This document shows positions 1 through 8,440 of a stretch of DNA of 64,000 nucleotides, piece after piece (position 1 is the first letter of the stretch; each line of letters begins with the position of its first letter). The notes under the pieces are model-generated. The model saw nothing but the letters and a program-made list of their open reading frames with translations, searched no databases and was not told where the DNA came from. The position numbers were made by a program, and so were the translations under genes. Source of the DNA: an uncultured Rhodospirillaceae bacterium (GTDB taxonomy: Bacteria > Pseudomonadota > Alphaproteobacteria > Rhodospirillales > Rhodospirillaceae); NCBI GenBank assembly GCA_943787205.1, contig CALSLN010000007.1:1-64000 (forward strand), given 5' to 3'.

Positions 1-2
1 AC

Positions 3-320
3 ACCCAGACCTTCATTCCTCTAGGCGGGAAGCCGTTTGTGGCCGTATTTGGCGCGCCTACGGATGGGGAAATGCCCGATATCGATAGCTTGGAAGCGTT
101 TCGGTTTGACGGTCAATCTGGTTTCGCAATGCACATTGGCACATGGCATGAGTTTCCCTTTGCCATCGAAGCAGACACAAACATCGTTGTGATCTTACGC
201 AACGAAACCACGCGCAGCCTATCCAGTGACAACGTCAAAAATGACGAAGCGCATGGACCAGACTTAGACAAAAAGAACCTCGTCCAGCGCACCGGCGTCA
301 TTTTTGAGATTTCTGTCTAA
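3..320 (+). CDS. Ureidoglycolate lyase family protein, 5' end outside window
   Basis: The frame is open from base 3, so the gene begins upstream of the window and only the last 105 residues are visible. They match the C-terminal half of the AllA/ureidoglycolate lyase fold as I recall it: TQTFIPLGG, then PDIDSLEAFRF, then a GTWHEFPFAI block corresponding to the GVWHHPLFA-type active-site strand of the family. Members release glyoxylate and urea from ureidoglycolate in purine breakdown, but many relatives have no tested substrate, so the family call is firmer than the reaction. A GTG at 39 could be mistaken for the start, but similarity continues upstream of it. The gene converges on metY. Confidence 0.75.
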   Translation, partial: TQTFIPLGGKPFVAVFGAPTDGEMPDIDSLEAFRFDGQSGFAMHIGTWHEFPFAIEADTNIVVILRNETTRSLSSDNVKNDEAHGPDLDKKNLVQRTGVIFEISV

Positions 321-368
321 ATCAGCACAAGGCCGCCGCCCGCAATAAACCTTAGATTCGCGCGGTAT

Positions 369-433
369 TTGGGAAATTATCCCAATAATTATGGGATTCT
401 AGACCAATTATGTGTGGGAAATATTCCCACACA
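369..433. repeat. Two matching palindromes, TGGGA-N5-TCCCA
   Basis: Between the convergent ends of the first two genes lie two dyads with the same core. One spans 369-385 (arms TTGGGA and TCCCAA). The other spans 411-433 (arms TGTGTGGGA and TCCCACACA, perfect over 9 bp). Both have a 5-base AT-only spacer and their centres are 45 bp apart. A third half-site, TGGGA, is at 392-396. The shared core suggests a protein-binding site, but the position at gene ends would also suit transcript hairpins. No T-run follows either one. Confidence 0.5.
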
Positions 434-465
434 TTGATAGAGTCCTTTCGTGCCCGTCAGCGCAT

Positions 466-523
466 GGCCGGACCGGACTCCACCCAACGGTGGCCCATGG
501 TCCGGCCCCATTGACCCGGGGCC
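466..523. other. GC-rich overlapping hairpins (alternative pairings) after metY
   Basis: Arms 466-474 (GGCCGGACC) and 499-507 (GGTCCGGCC) pair perfectly and enclose a small hairpin, 480-484 with 489-493. A second stem, 504-509 (GGCCCC) with 518-523 (GGGGCC), shares bases 504-507 with the first, so the two cannot form together. The element lies about 20 bp beyond the metY stop and may act as a factor-independent or roadblock terminator. It lacks the expected T-run on either strand. Its function is not established. Confidence 0.4.
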
Positions 524-542
524 AAACCCCTCAAGACCAAAT

Positions 543-1838
543 TTAGACTTTCGACAAAGCTTGTTCTATATCCGCGAGGATATCATCAGCATGTTCGATC
601 CCGATGGAGAGCCGAACGTAGCCTGGTGTCACGCCAGAAGCGGCTTGATCTTCAGCTGATAGCTGTGAGTGCGTTGTACTGGCCGGATGAATAGCCAGGG
701 ACCGCGCATCACCAATGTTCGCGACGTGATAGAGCAACTCGAGAGAATCGATAAACTTGCGGCCGGCATCGACACCACCGGACAACTCAAACCCAACAAG
801 GCCACCGTACTGATGGTCTGCGAGATAGGTGTCAGCCCGCTTGCGTGCCTCACCATCCATCAAGCCTGGGTAGATCACTTGCGTGACTTGATCATGGGCC
901 TTCAAATAGTTTGCAACCGTGCTCGCGTTTTCACAGTGTTTGCGAATACGGAGCGGTAGTGTCTCAACACCCTGAATAAACTGAAAGGCATTCATCGGAC
1001 TCATCGCAGCGCCAACATCGCGCAGCAACGTAACGCGTGCACGGAGAATGTAAGCGATCGGACCGAGGGGCTTAACCGCTTCAATCCATACAGCACCGTG
1101 GTAGCTGGGATCAGGTCGCGACAAGAGAGGGAATCGGTCTTGATGAGCTTCCCAATCAAAGGCCCCACTATCAATAATCACACCGCCTATCGATGTGCCA
1201 TGACCACCAATGTATTTGGTGGTTGAGTATACAACGATGGCTGCGCCATGCTCGATGGGGCGACAGATCAACGGCGCGGCCGTGTTGTCAACAATGAGCG
1301 GCACGCCAATGCTGAGGCCGATGTCAGCCACCTCTTTAATTGGGAACACCTCAAGTTTCGGATTAGGCAAAGTCTCGGCGTAGTAGCAACGGGTTTTATC
1401 GTCGGTGAGCTTACGGAATGACTCCGGGTCCGCTGGGTCGGCAAAGCGCGCTTCAATACCCATTTGCTTGAAGGTGTTAGCAAACAAGTTCCACGTCCCG
1501 CCATACAGGTCGGTAGACGTCACGAAGTTATCACCAGCTTCGCAGAGATTTAGGATCGCGAACGTTGACGCCGCCTGACCAGAGGCCACGGCCAGACCAG
1601 CCACGCCCCCCTCCATCGCCGCGAGGCGTTGCTCAAGGACATCGTTGGTTGGGTTCATGATACGAGTGTAAATGTTGCCAAGCTCTTTGAGCGCAAAGAG
1701 ATTTGAAGCGTGTTCCGCGTTATCGAATTGGTACGAGGTGGTCTGATAGATGGGAACGGCGACCGCGTTTGTTGCAGGGTCTGAGCGAAATCCCCCATGT
1801 AGAGCGAGGGTATCAGGGTGAAGTTTACTCTTATCCAT
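543..1838 (-). CDS. metY: O-acetylhomoserine sulfhydrylase (aminocarboxypropyltransferase)
   Basis: This 431-residue protein is a Cys/Met-metabolism PLP enzyme of the fold-type I gamma-family. It makes homocysteine from O-acetylhomoserine and sulfide in the cytoplasm. Family landmarks are HPDTLALHGG near the N-terminus, YTRIMNPTND, SGQAAS, VDNT and the PLP-lysine motif STTKYIGGHG, followed by the C-terminal HPASTTHSQL and VRLSIGIE blocks. The length is typical of MetY, and longer than the roughly 390 residues of MetB or MetZ. The ATG is preceded by AAAGGAC. Cystathionine gamma-synthase is a less likely alternative because of the length and the long central insert. The gene stands alone. Confidence 0.88.
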   Translation of the reverse strand: MDKSKLHPDTLALHGGFRSDPATNAVAVPIYQTTSYQFDNAEHASNLFALKELGNIYTRIMNPTNDVLEQRLAAMEGGVAGLAVASGQAASTFAILNLCEAGDNFVTSTDLYGGTWNLFANTFKQMGIEARFADPADPESFRKLTDDKTRCYYAETLPNPKLEVFPIKEVADIGLSIGVPLIVDNTAAPLICRPIEHGAAIVVYSTTKYIGGHGTSIGGVIIDSGAFDWEAHQDRFPLLSRPDPSYHGAVWIEAVKPLGPIAYILRARVTLLRDVGAAMSPMNAFQFIQGVETLPLRIRKHCENASTVANYLKAHDQVTQVIYPGLMDGEARKRADTYLADHQYGGLVGFELSGGVDAGRKFIDSLELLYHVANIGDARSLAIHPASTTHSQLSAEDQAASGVTPGYVRLSIGIEHADDILADIEQALSKV

Positions 1839-1881
1839 GTCGGCGTCCTTTTTTATTAGTCAGAAAAATCTCGGCGCAGGG

Positions 1882-2844
1882 TTACTTGCGCTCGAGACTC
1901 GCGCGATTGTTGGTTACGTCTGTCAGATCGATTGTAGCGAGAAATTCTTTTGCCGCTTCATCTTCTTTTAGGTAAGCGTCCAGAAATGCAGTGGACGTTC
2001 CACGGATGATGGACAGGCCTTCAAAGTCAGGCGCGCCGCCTGCCGTTTCACGACAAATAAGACCACCGTAGTAGTGATCCCCCTCATCAAGCACGACGCC
2101 ATAGGTGTCGCCGGGCGGCGTTTCAAAATAAGCCGCCATCCGCCATTGCCAGGGGTAAACTATTGGACCGCCGGTCGCGCCTAGGTCTTTTGTACCACCG
2201 GAGGAGTACACGGGGCCGTCGTAGCGGGAAAACGCACCCTCAACGATGTTGGGCAAAGCACCAACACCACTCAACACGACAGCAACATCGTATCTCTTGT
2301 CAGCGGCGGCCATAGGCTGCTTGGTCGCAGCGTCTGTAATTTCCAACCCCGTCATTGCCAACGCAATCTGCCCACCAAAGGAATGGCCTGCGGCAGCGAC
2401 CCGATCACGATCAATTTTTCCAACCAGCCCCGGCGTTGCGGATTCGATAAAGTCGAGCGCATCGAGCACATAGGTCATGTCAGCAATGCGTTCGCCAACC
2501 AAATCCTTACCCGCCAAATCACGAAACCCGAAGCCATTGGATTCAGAATCCAGGTGCAAGGGCGAGATCGTGACATAACCATGAGACGTCCAATGATCTG
2601 TAACAGCCGCATACATATTCTTCGGGCAAAGCGCGCCTTGGGAGAACACGACGAGAGGGAACGGCCCCTCTCCGGCTGGCCACGTGACACGAACAGAAAG
2701 TGGAACAAGTCGATCTGGGCGATCTAGCATGACCGGCGCGGAGACATTGACGTCGTGGTCACCACGGAGAGATTTATAGACTTCCGTAACACCTGCACCG
2801 GCAGGCGACGCGATAACAAGAGCCGCAAGAATAAGACGGAGCAT
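1882..2844 (-). CDS. Secreted alpha/beta hydrolase, dienelactone hydrolase/PAF-acetylhydrolase type
   Basis: The 320-residue product begins with a signal peptide (MLRLILAALVIASPAGAG). It then shows an alpha/beta-hydrolase core: PFPLVVFSQG for the oxyanion strand, the nucleophile elbow AAGHSFGGQ with its serine, and a likely catalytic histidine in DEGDHYYGG. The layout resembles chlorophyllase-like or platelet-activating-factor acetylhydrolase-like bacterial esterases. The substrate cannot be told from sequence. Export to the periplasm is likely. AAGGA lies 8 bases before the ATG. It ends 43 bp from metY and could share a transcript with it, though no function links the two. Confidence 0.7.
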   Translation of the reverse strand: MLRLILAALVIASPAGAGVTEVYKSLRGDHDVNVSAPVMLDRPDRLVPLSVRVTWPAGEGPFPLVVFSQGALCPKNMYAAVTDHWTSHGYVTISPLHLDSESNGFGFRDLAGKDLVGERIADMTYVLDALDFIESATPGLVGKIDRDRVAAAGHSFGGQIALAMTGLEITDAATKQPMAAADKRYDVAVVLSGVGALPNIVEGAFSRYDGPVYSSGGTKDLGATGGPIVYPWQWRMAAYFETPPGDTYGVVLDEGDHYYGGLICRETAGGAPDFEGLSIIRGTSTAFLDAYLKEDEAAKEFLATIDLTDVTNNRASLERK

Positions 2845-2870
2845 GAGACTTCCTTGTGCGAGGGCAGGCT

Positions 2871-3845
2871 TTAGTCCTGCGGAACAGCGAGGATTATCTT
2901 CCCGAAGTGGTGGCGTTCACCAACCATTTCATGGGCCCTGACCACATCTGAAACAGGCAGAACCGTATCAATGATGGGTTTAAAGGTGCCGTTGCGGAAC
3001 ATTTCCAACGCTTCAGTGCGGAAGCTGGGGATCGTTTCCGTCACATAACGGGCTGACGTATCGATGCTCATGGACAGGAGCTGAATATTCCGCGCGCCAA
3101 TATTCAAACTAAAGGTGACCATACGACCGCCGGTGGAGCCGTACATACACACGCGCCCTTCTGGGGCCATGGACTCAATCAAACTTGACGCTGTCTCTTC
3201 GCCAATGGTCATGCACCCGACGTCGAGGCCATATCCATCGGTTAGTTCCATGACGCGCTCTTGCACGTTCTCGGTTTTGTAATTGATCAATGCATCAGCG
3301 CCATACTCTGTCGCCTTAGCCAGCTTTTCATCTTGGCTCGCCGTACCAACCACCCAACAACCCTTAGCCTTGGCGATCTGCAACGCCGCAGTCCCGACAG
3401 AAGAAGCAATCGCTTCGATCAAGACTTTATGGCCGGGCTTTGCTTCGCCAACGATGTGCAACGCATGCCAAGCTGTCAGCCAACCGACACCAGCCGCCGC
3501 CCCCTGTTCAAAGGTCCAGCCCTCAGGCAGAGGAAAAGCGTGATAGTCTTTAATTAAGCACTTGGTGGCGTGTGACCCGCGACCGCGGAAAAATATTTTA
3601 TCACCGACTTTGCAGGTCGTGACTTTGTCGCCGATAGCAGAGACAACACCAGAGCCTTCCAGGCCAAGAACGATAGGTGATGCGAGGCCAGTATAGGTGC
3701 CCGCACGCATGCGTGTTTCAGCGAAGTTCACACCAGAGGCGTGAACATCAACAACAACTTCGTCTGCCGCTGGTACGGGATCAGGCATCTCTGCCCATTG
3801 CATGACTTCCGGTCCACCAAACTCTTCGACCAACCAACCCTTCAT
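2871..3845 (-). CDS. Zinc-free NAD(P)H:quinone oxidoreductase (MDR superfamily)
   Basis: The 324-residue medium-chain dehydrogenase/reductase has the N-terminal GroES-like fold (HASGVNFAETRMRAGTYTG) and the LGLEGSGVV block. A Rossmann domain follows with IEAIASSVGTAALQIAKAKG, where the usual GA-GGVG loop is altered to AIASSVG. No structural or catalytic zinc ligands are visible, which places it with quinone oxidoreductase/zeta-crystallin relatives. The upstream in-frame extension to 3923 is rejected because it is basic and unlike the family; the ATG at 3845 has GGAGAG just upstream. The gene follows an MFS carrier on the same strand with a 40 bp gap, so the two may be co-transcribed. Confidence 0.75.
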   Translation of the reverse strand: MKGWLVEEFGGPEVMQWAEMPDPVPAADEVVVDVHASGVNFAETRMRAGTYTGLASPIVLGLEGSGVVSAIGDKVTTCKVGDKIFFRGRGSHATKCLIKDYHAFPLPEGWTFEQGAAAGVGWLTAWHALHIVGEAKPGHKVLIEAIASSVGTAALQIAKAKGCWVVGTASQDEKLAKATEYGADALINYKTENVQERVMELTDGYGLDVGCMTIGEETASSLIESMAPEGRVCMYGSTGGRMVTFSLNIGARNIQLLSMSIDTSARYVTETIPSFRTEALEMFRNGTFKPIIDTVLPVSDVVRAHEMVGERHHFGKIILAVPQD

Positions 3846-3885
3846 TATGTCTCTCCGTTTTCTTTTTCTATTCGTATTTAAAACT

Positions 3886-5196
3886 TTACGTTTGCGTACG
3901 CATCTGACGATCAACTTCCTCAACCTCTAGGCCCGAAGGAATCGGCTTTAGGCGCAAATATAGCAGCCCTGCAATAGCCAATGGAATTCCCACCACGACT
4001 GAGAAGGTCATGTCCCAATCAAAGAACTGCACGCCATAGGTCACAACGAGCGGGCCCACAGCGATACCAAGGTTAACTGCCAAACTCGAACACACCGCGA
4101 GACCGGTCGCCCTTAAGTGTGTCGGAAACACCTCAGCGATGTAGGCAAATTTCACGGCAGCTGTGCCGTAGAAAAACGTTGCGCTGATGCACAACACAAT
4201 CAGCGTGTCCCAATAGCCCGAAGTAAACCAAATCATGCACAGGAACGACGACGCGCCAAGGAGGGTCCAAATCGTGACTGTCGTCCGGCGCGTCAAAATG
4301 AACTCACCGGTAACGGCAGCAATAATATACCCAATGACCGCCACCGCATTGGCATAACCAACCACATAGGTTGCATCACTTTGTGTGAAACCCCGTGATT
4401 CGACGAGATAGGTGGGCAACCACAAGGATGCCGCGCCATAGGCAATGACGAAAATAAACTGAGCGGTAAATAGTGTGATCGTACGCATACGCATATCTGG
4501 CGCAAACAAAGCCGCGACCTTATCCCGACTTGATTCTTTCGCCGCTGATGACTGTGCCTGTACCTCTTTGTGACCAACGAAGCGTTTGGTCTCACGCAGG
4601 AACCGGTGAATCACCCAGATATACGGAATCGAAAGCAACCCAACCAAAAACAAGGGCCGCCAACCGTACGCTTCAAGCACGGGTGCAGCAAAGAGCGCGG
4701 CAACAAACGCACCCAGGGGGAATGCCGTTTGGAGAAGCCCCGCCATGATGCCGCGATAACGGGCTGGAGCTTCTTCAGTCACGATCGCACCGGTCGTCGG
4801 ATAGAGCGCACCGCCAAATGCGATGGCAAAACACCGCAACAGGGTCATGACAATGATGCCGAGAGAGAACGAGATACCGCCGATGACGAGTTGCGCCGCA
4901 CTCTCGGGAACGATCGCGTGGGTCGCAATAAATAAGGACGATACGACCGTGATCACCATCAGCATGTGCTTGCGACCGAATCTATCCGTCAACGTGCCAA
5001 TGTAGATCTGAAGAAAAGCGCCGGTAGAGTAAGAGAGCGCAACCACCCAGCCCATCGCCTGAAGGCTAACGTCGAAGGTCTCGCGGATAGACGGCAAGGC
5101 ATAGGAAAACAGCGCCAAGTCGACCTGACTAAACATGTAGGCGAGGTGGCAGACGATAAAGGCTTGAAGCGGGTAACCGCGGATTTGAGTCCACAT
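3886..5196 (-). CDS. MFS transporter (metabolite:H+ symporter/sugar porter type)
   Basis: A 436-residue inner-membrane carrier with twelve hydrophobic segments. The loop between helices 2 and 3 carries the MFS signature GTLTDRFGRKHM, and the second half has a weaker copy. The cytoplasmic centre is rich in Lys, Glu and Arg, as usual between the two six-helix bundles. It resembles AAHS or sialate-type carriers for aromatic acids or other organic anions, but the substrate is unknown. The start is uncertain: ATG 5196 gives a normal N-terminus (MWTQIRGYPLQ), while ATG 5274 adds 26 residues that look unlike the family. Neither has a strong ribosome-binding site. Confidence 0.78.
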   Translation of the reverse strand: MWTQIRGYPLQAFIVCHLAYMFSQVDLALFSYALPSIRETFDVSLQAMGWVVALSYSTGAFLQIYIGTLTDRFGRKHMLMVITVVSSLFIATHAIVPESAAQLVIGGISFSLGIIVMTLLRCFAIAFGGALYPTTGAIVTEEAPARYRGIMAGLLQTAFPLGAFVAALFAAPVLEAYGWRPLFLVGLLSIPYIWVIHRFLRETKRFVGHKEVQAQSSAAKESSRDKVAALFAPDMRMRTITLFTAQFIFVIAYGAASLWLPTYLVESRGFTQSDATYVVGYANAVAVIGYIIAAVTGEFILTRRTTVTIWTLLGASSFLCMIWFTSGYWDTLIVLCISATFFYGTAAVKFAYIAEVFPTHLRATGLAVCSSLAVNLGIAVGPLVVTYGVQFFDWDMTFSVVVGIPLAIAGLLYLRLKPIPSGLEVEEVDRQMRTQT

Positions 5197-5376
5197 GGGG
5201 CAGGAAACGATCTGTTTAAGAGACGCGAACCCTAGCGTAGGACAAACGCCCTGTCGCCCCCAGATCGGCTGCATTATCGGCCTAATCCGGCCACCTATTC
5301 ACAGAGAGTGCGCGGTGCTATGACCGAGACGTTCGCTCTACGGAGCAACGCCAGCTGCATCTTTAGGAGTTTGATC

Positions 5377-6297
5377 GTGAGACCTTTTGCCGTCGTCCTT
5401 CTCTGTATTGCCGTTGTCTCATCGCCCTCCTGGGCTACGGATTGGTCCTACAGCACTATTGAGGCTGAAGATGGCGTGCCCCTGGTCGTTGCAGAGACGG
5501 GGAACCCAAACGGTCCAGCACTACTGTTTATCCATGGATTTTCCCAAAGCATTCTGTCGTGGAAGAAGCAGCTTGGTGACCCTTCCTTGCAGGCCAAATA
5601 CCGCATGGTCGCATTTGACCTCCGGGGCCATGGTGCCTCGGGCAAGCCTTGGTCTGCCGATGCGTATGAAAGCCGCGACTGGGGTGGTGATGTGGCAACG
5701 GTCATTGCCACGCAGACCTTAAACACGCCGGTTCTGATTGGATGGTCTATGGGCGGATCCGTAATGGCCTCGTATCTTCGACACCACGGCATGACCGACA
5801 TTCGTGGATTGATCTTTGCAGCCGGGGCTATGTCTCTGACCGATGGCTCAGACGTATCAGCCCAAGAACGCGAAGAGCGAGCAGCCGCACAAGCCGAGAT
5901 GATGGAAAGTATGGGTATGATGTTATCAAATAACATCTCGGAAAACCTAATGGGCACATCTGCCTTTGTTGATAACCTGGCCGCCAAACCGCTCGATGCA
6001 GAAACACAACAGGAAGCGCTGATTTATAACATGATGATGCCCGCCTACGTACGGTTAGCCATGTTTCAAAACCAGACCAGCTATGAAGACCTAGCCGACA
6101 AGATCACCACACCAACATTACTCATACATGGCGATGACGACGCTGTTGTCGACGTCGACTTGAGCGTGACCAATCAGTCCTTGATCCCAGACTCAGTGTT
6201 AGTCCGTTACGACGGCATTGGGCATGCACCGTTTCTCGAAGCACCTGAGCGCTTCAACATGGACGTGATGCAGTTTGTCGACGGTCTGGCGAATTAG
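5377..6297 (+). CDS. Exported alpha/beta-fold hydrolase
   Basis: The 306-residue protein has all alpha/beta-hydrolase landmarks: LLFIHGFSQS (oxyanion), the nucleophile elbow IGWSMGGS, an acid in IHGDDDAVVD and a catalytic histidine in IGHAPFLEAP. I chose the GTG at 5377 because AGGAG lies at 5365-5369, correctly spaced, and this start begins a compact signal peptide, RPFAVVLLCIAVVSSPSWA. The longer frame from 5308 or 5320 would bury it. Function may be an esterase, lactonase or haloperoxidase-like hydrolase; the exact substrate is not readable. The HAD gene follows after 12 bp, suggesting an operon. Confidence 0.75.
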   Translation: MRPFAVVLLCIAVVSSPSWATDWSYSTIEAEDGVPLVVAETGNPNGPALLFIHGFSQSILSWKKQLGDPSLQAKYRMVAFDLRGHGASGKPWSADAYESRDWGGDVATVIATQTLNTPVLIGWSMGGSVMASYLRHHGMTDIRGLIFAAGAMSLTDGSDVSAQEREERAAAQAEMMESMGMMLSNNISENLMGTSAFVDNLAAKPLDAETQQEALIYNMMMPAYVRLAMFQNQTSYEDLADKITTPTLLIHGDDDAVVDVDLSVTNQSLIPDSVLVRYDGIGHAPFLEAPERFNMDVMQFVDGLAN

Positions 6298-6309
6298 GAC
6301 GCAAGCACT

Positions 6310-6978
6310 ATGGAAGCCGTGATTTTTGATTGCGACGGCGTTCTCGTTGATAGCGAAATTCTTGCCGTCCGCGTTGGTCTACGCGCTGTAAAAGAGCTGG
6401 GCCTATCTTACAGCGAAGATGAGTATATCCATCGGTTTCTAGGAACCACGATGAACGCCTACTTTAAGAATGTGGAGGAAGACCACCGAGAGGCACATGG
6501 CACGTCTGTCCCGGACGGATTTTTTGAAACCTTGCTGAGCGACAGCAGAGACGAAATGGATGCGGCTTTGGTCGCCATAGAGGGTACCCATGCGGCCGTC
6601 GAGTCTATCGCGGTTCCGCTAGCAGTTGCTTCATCATCAGGGGTCGAACGCCTAAATTTCAAACTAAATAAAACAGGCCTGTTTGAGGCCTTCGCCCCAC
6701 ACATTTACTCTGGTGAACTCGTACAGAACGGAAAGCCAGCACCGGACCTTTATCTCCACGCCGCTGACAAACTCGACGTCGCTGCCAAAGCCTGTGTCGC
6801 AATCGAAGACAGCGTGCACGGCGTGATCTCTGCCAAAGCTGCAGGCATGACTGTCGTTGGTTTTACCGGTGGTGGCCACTGCCGCGCTGGGCACGACACT
6901 TACTTAAGCGATGCGGGCGCAGACATCGTCGTGGGTCACATGAAAGATTTGAGCACGACGCTCGCCCGTTTTTCTTAG
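6310..6978 (+). CDS. HAD-superfamily hydrolase, beta-phosphoglucomutase-like subfamily
   Basis: This 222-residue cytoplasmic protein opens with HAD motif I, IFDCDGVLVDSE, whose first Asp is the nucleophile. Motif II (AVASSSG), the motif III lysine (NGKPAPDLYL) and the motif IV acid (AIEDSVHGV) follow, with a helical cap after motif I. This is the standard subclass I plan of phosphoglycolate phosphatases and beta-phosphoglucomutases. The preferred phospho-substrate cannot be assigned. The stop is one base from the convergent stop of the next gene, leaving no room for a separate terminator. Confidence 0.82.
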   Translation: MEAVIFDCDGVLVDSEILAVRVGLRAVKELGLSYSEDEYIHRFLGTTMNAYFKNVEEDHREAHGTSVPDGFFETLLSDSRDEMDAALVAIEGTHAAVESIAVPLAVASSSGVERLNFKLNKTGLFEAFAPHIYSGELVQNGKPAPDLYLHAADKLDVAAKACVAIEDSVHGVISAKAAGMTVVGFTGGGHCRAGHDTYLSDAGADIVVGHMKDLSTTLARFS

Positions 6979-6979
6979 A

Positions 6980-8332
6980 TCAGCCCGAAGCCTTTTGGTG
7001 CATGGCATTGTATTCCGCACGATATGGCGCAAGACAACGGTACAACAGAAAGGCCGAAATCGGCGCCGACACGGCAACCGCTATGGCTATGGAGTACTTA
7101 ACAGCCCCGTCATAGCCAAAGCCGACATCTGTAATCAGCGCAATAACCGTTGGTGCCAAACCGATACCCGCAAGGTTCACCAGGAACAGGAACATCGCCG
7201 AGACCATGGCCCGCAATCGGTTGGGTGTGATGAGTTGAAGCGCAGCTGTCGCAGCCCCCCATGGAAAACTTGCAAAGAACGTGAGGCACGCGAAGCCGAC
7301 AAAAGCCAAGGTCGTGGTCGGCATTAATGGCGCGAGAACACCGAACGGCAAAGTACACAAAACCCCGGTGATGCCGGTGCGGATCTCCGCATCAACTTTG
7401 CCCTTCTTGCGCCAATACCCAGCCAGCATGCCACCAGCAGTCACACCGAGAAGCCCGAAGACCACGACTATGAGACCGTACACACTGCCAACTTCACCGG
7501 GAGACATACCGAACTCGCGCATAAAGAAGGTTGGTGTCCAGGCTGCTGTGCCCGTCCAAATGAAGGCGTACAAAGAGAACCCGAAGAAATGATAAAAGTA
7601 AGCGCCGGGTCGAGTCTTGATGTACCTGAATGATCTGCGGATATGACTCCCCAGACTCATCTGGCCACTCTCATCAGCAGTTTTGCCGAGGCGTTTAGGC
7701 TCCCGCAAAGTCATCACCCACAAACCAATCAACAGTCCTGGCAGACCAACATACATAAAGGTGACTTGCCACGGCTCAAGATGGCCAATGACCGGAAGAT
7801 CGAGCGCTGGCGTGATTTCAATAACCGCACCGCCGATGACGAGCGCGAGACCAGAGCCGATAAACAAACCCGCGTTATAAAAACTAAATGCTCGCGAAAG
7901 CTTTTCAGGTCGGAAATAGTCAGGGACCAGCGAATACGCCGACGGTGACAATGCGGCCTCACCGACACCTACAAAGACACGTGCGATAAACATTTGCATG
8001 AAAGAATTAGCCAATCCGCACGCTGCCGTGGCGATGCTCCATAAATAAACCGCAACAGAGATGATTTTGATGCGATTGCCGCGATCCGCCAGCCAGCCGA
8101 TCGGCATACCAAGGATCGTGTAAAACAGAGCGAAGGCGAAACCGTGCAGCAGGCTGATCTCAAAGTCAGAGATATCGAACGAAGCGCGGATCGGGTCAAC
8201 AAGAAGGGTCAGTATTGTGCGGTCGATATAGGAGAACGCATAGGCGATCACCAGGACGACCATCACATACCAAGAATACTTCTCATCTGGATACTCGTCG
8301 TCGCCGGCCTGCGCCTGAACTTGATCACTCAT
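6980..8332 (-). CDS. MFS transporter, spinster-like
   Basis: A 450-residue carrier with twelve predicted membrane spans. The N-terminus (YSWYVMVVLVIAYAFSYIDR, then TILTLLVDPIR) is characteristic of the spinster/hexuronate-type MFS proteins that are abundant in alphaproteobacteria. The loop 2-3 signature GWLADRGNRIKI is present. Substrates in the group include organic acids and lipids; none is implied here. The 5' leader contains a perfect 13-bp inverted repeat that covers the purine-rich ribosome-binding region (separate entry). It lies 108 bp downstream of the LysR-divergent gene run and may belong to it. Confidence 0.8.
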   Translation of the reverse strand: MSDQVQAQAGDDEYPDEKYSWYVMVVLVIAYAFSYIDRTILTLLVDPIRASFDISDFEISLLHGFAFALFYTILGMPIGWLADRGNRIKIISVAVYLWSIATAACGLANSFMQMFIARVFVGVGEAALSPSAYSLVPDYFRPEKLSRAFSFYNAGLFIGSGLALVIGGAVIEITPALDLPVIGHLEPWQVTFMYVGLPGLLIGLWVMTLREPKRLGKTADESGQMSLGSHIRRSFRYIKTRPGAYFYHFFGFSLYAFIWTGTAAWTPTFFMREFGMSPGEVGSVYGLIVVVFGLLGVTAGGMLAGYWRKKGKVDAEIRTGITGVLCTLPFGVLAPLMPTTTLAFVGFACLTFFASFPWGAATAALQLITPNRLRAMVSAMFLFLVNLAGIGLAPTVIALITDVGFGYDGAVKYSIAIAVAVSAPISAFLLYRCLAPYRAEYNAMHQKASG

Positions 8333-8334
8333 AC

Positions 8335-8372
8335 CATCACCCCCTAGTGGAGCGGCATTCTAGGGGGTGATG
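8335..8372 (-). promoter_or_regulatory. Perfect 13-bp inverted repeat masking the MFS ribosome-binding site
   Basis: Arms CATCACCCCCTAG (8335-8347) and CTAGGGGGTGATG (8360-8372) are perfectly complementary, separated by 12 bases. Read on the minus strand, the second arm of the hairpin, which holds the GGGGGTGAT ribosome-binding region, ends two bases before the MFS start codon at 8332. If formed in RNA it would hide the initiation site. As DNA it could be an operator dyad. The sequence shows the repeat; the regulatory role is inferred. Confidence 0.6.
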
Positions 8373-8440
8373 CCGCACCAAATCCAGGCTGCCGGCATAT
8401 AAATATCAAATGGTTCGGATATGGGAACCAGAGCCCAGCG

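Noticed and set aside
450-659. A 69-codon Pro-rich frame in the metY 3' region
   Set aside because: Overlaps GC-rich hairpins and the end of metY; no ribosome-binding site and low complexity.
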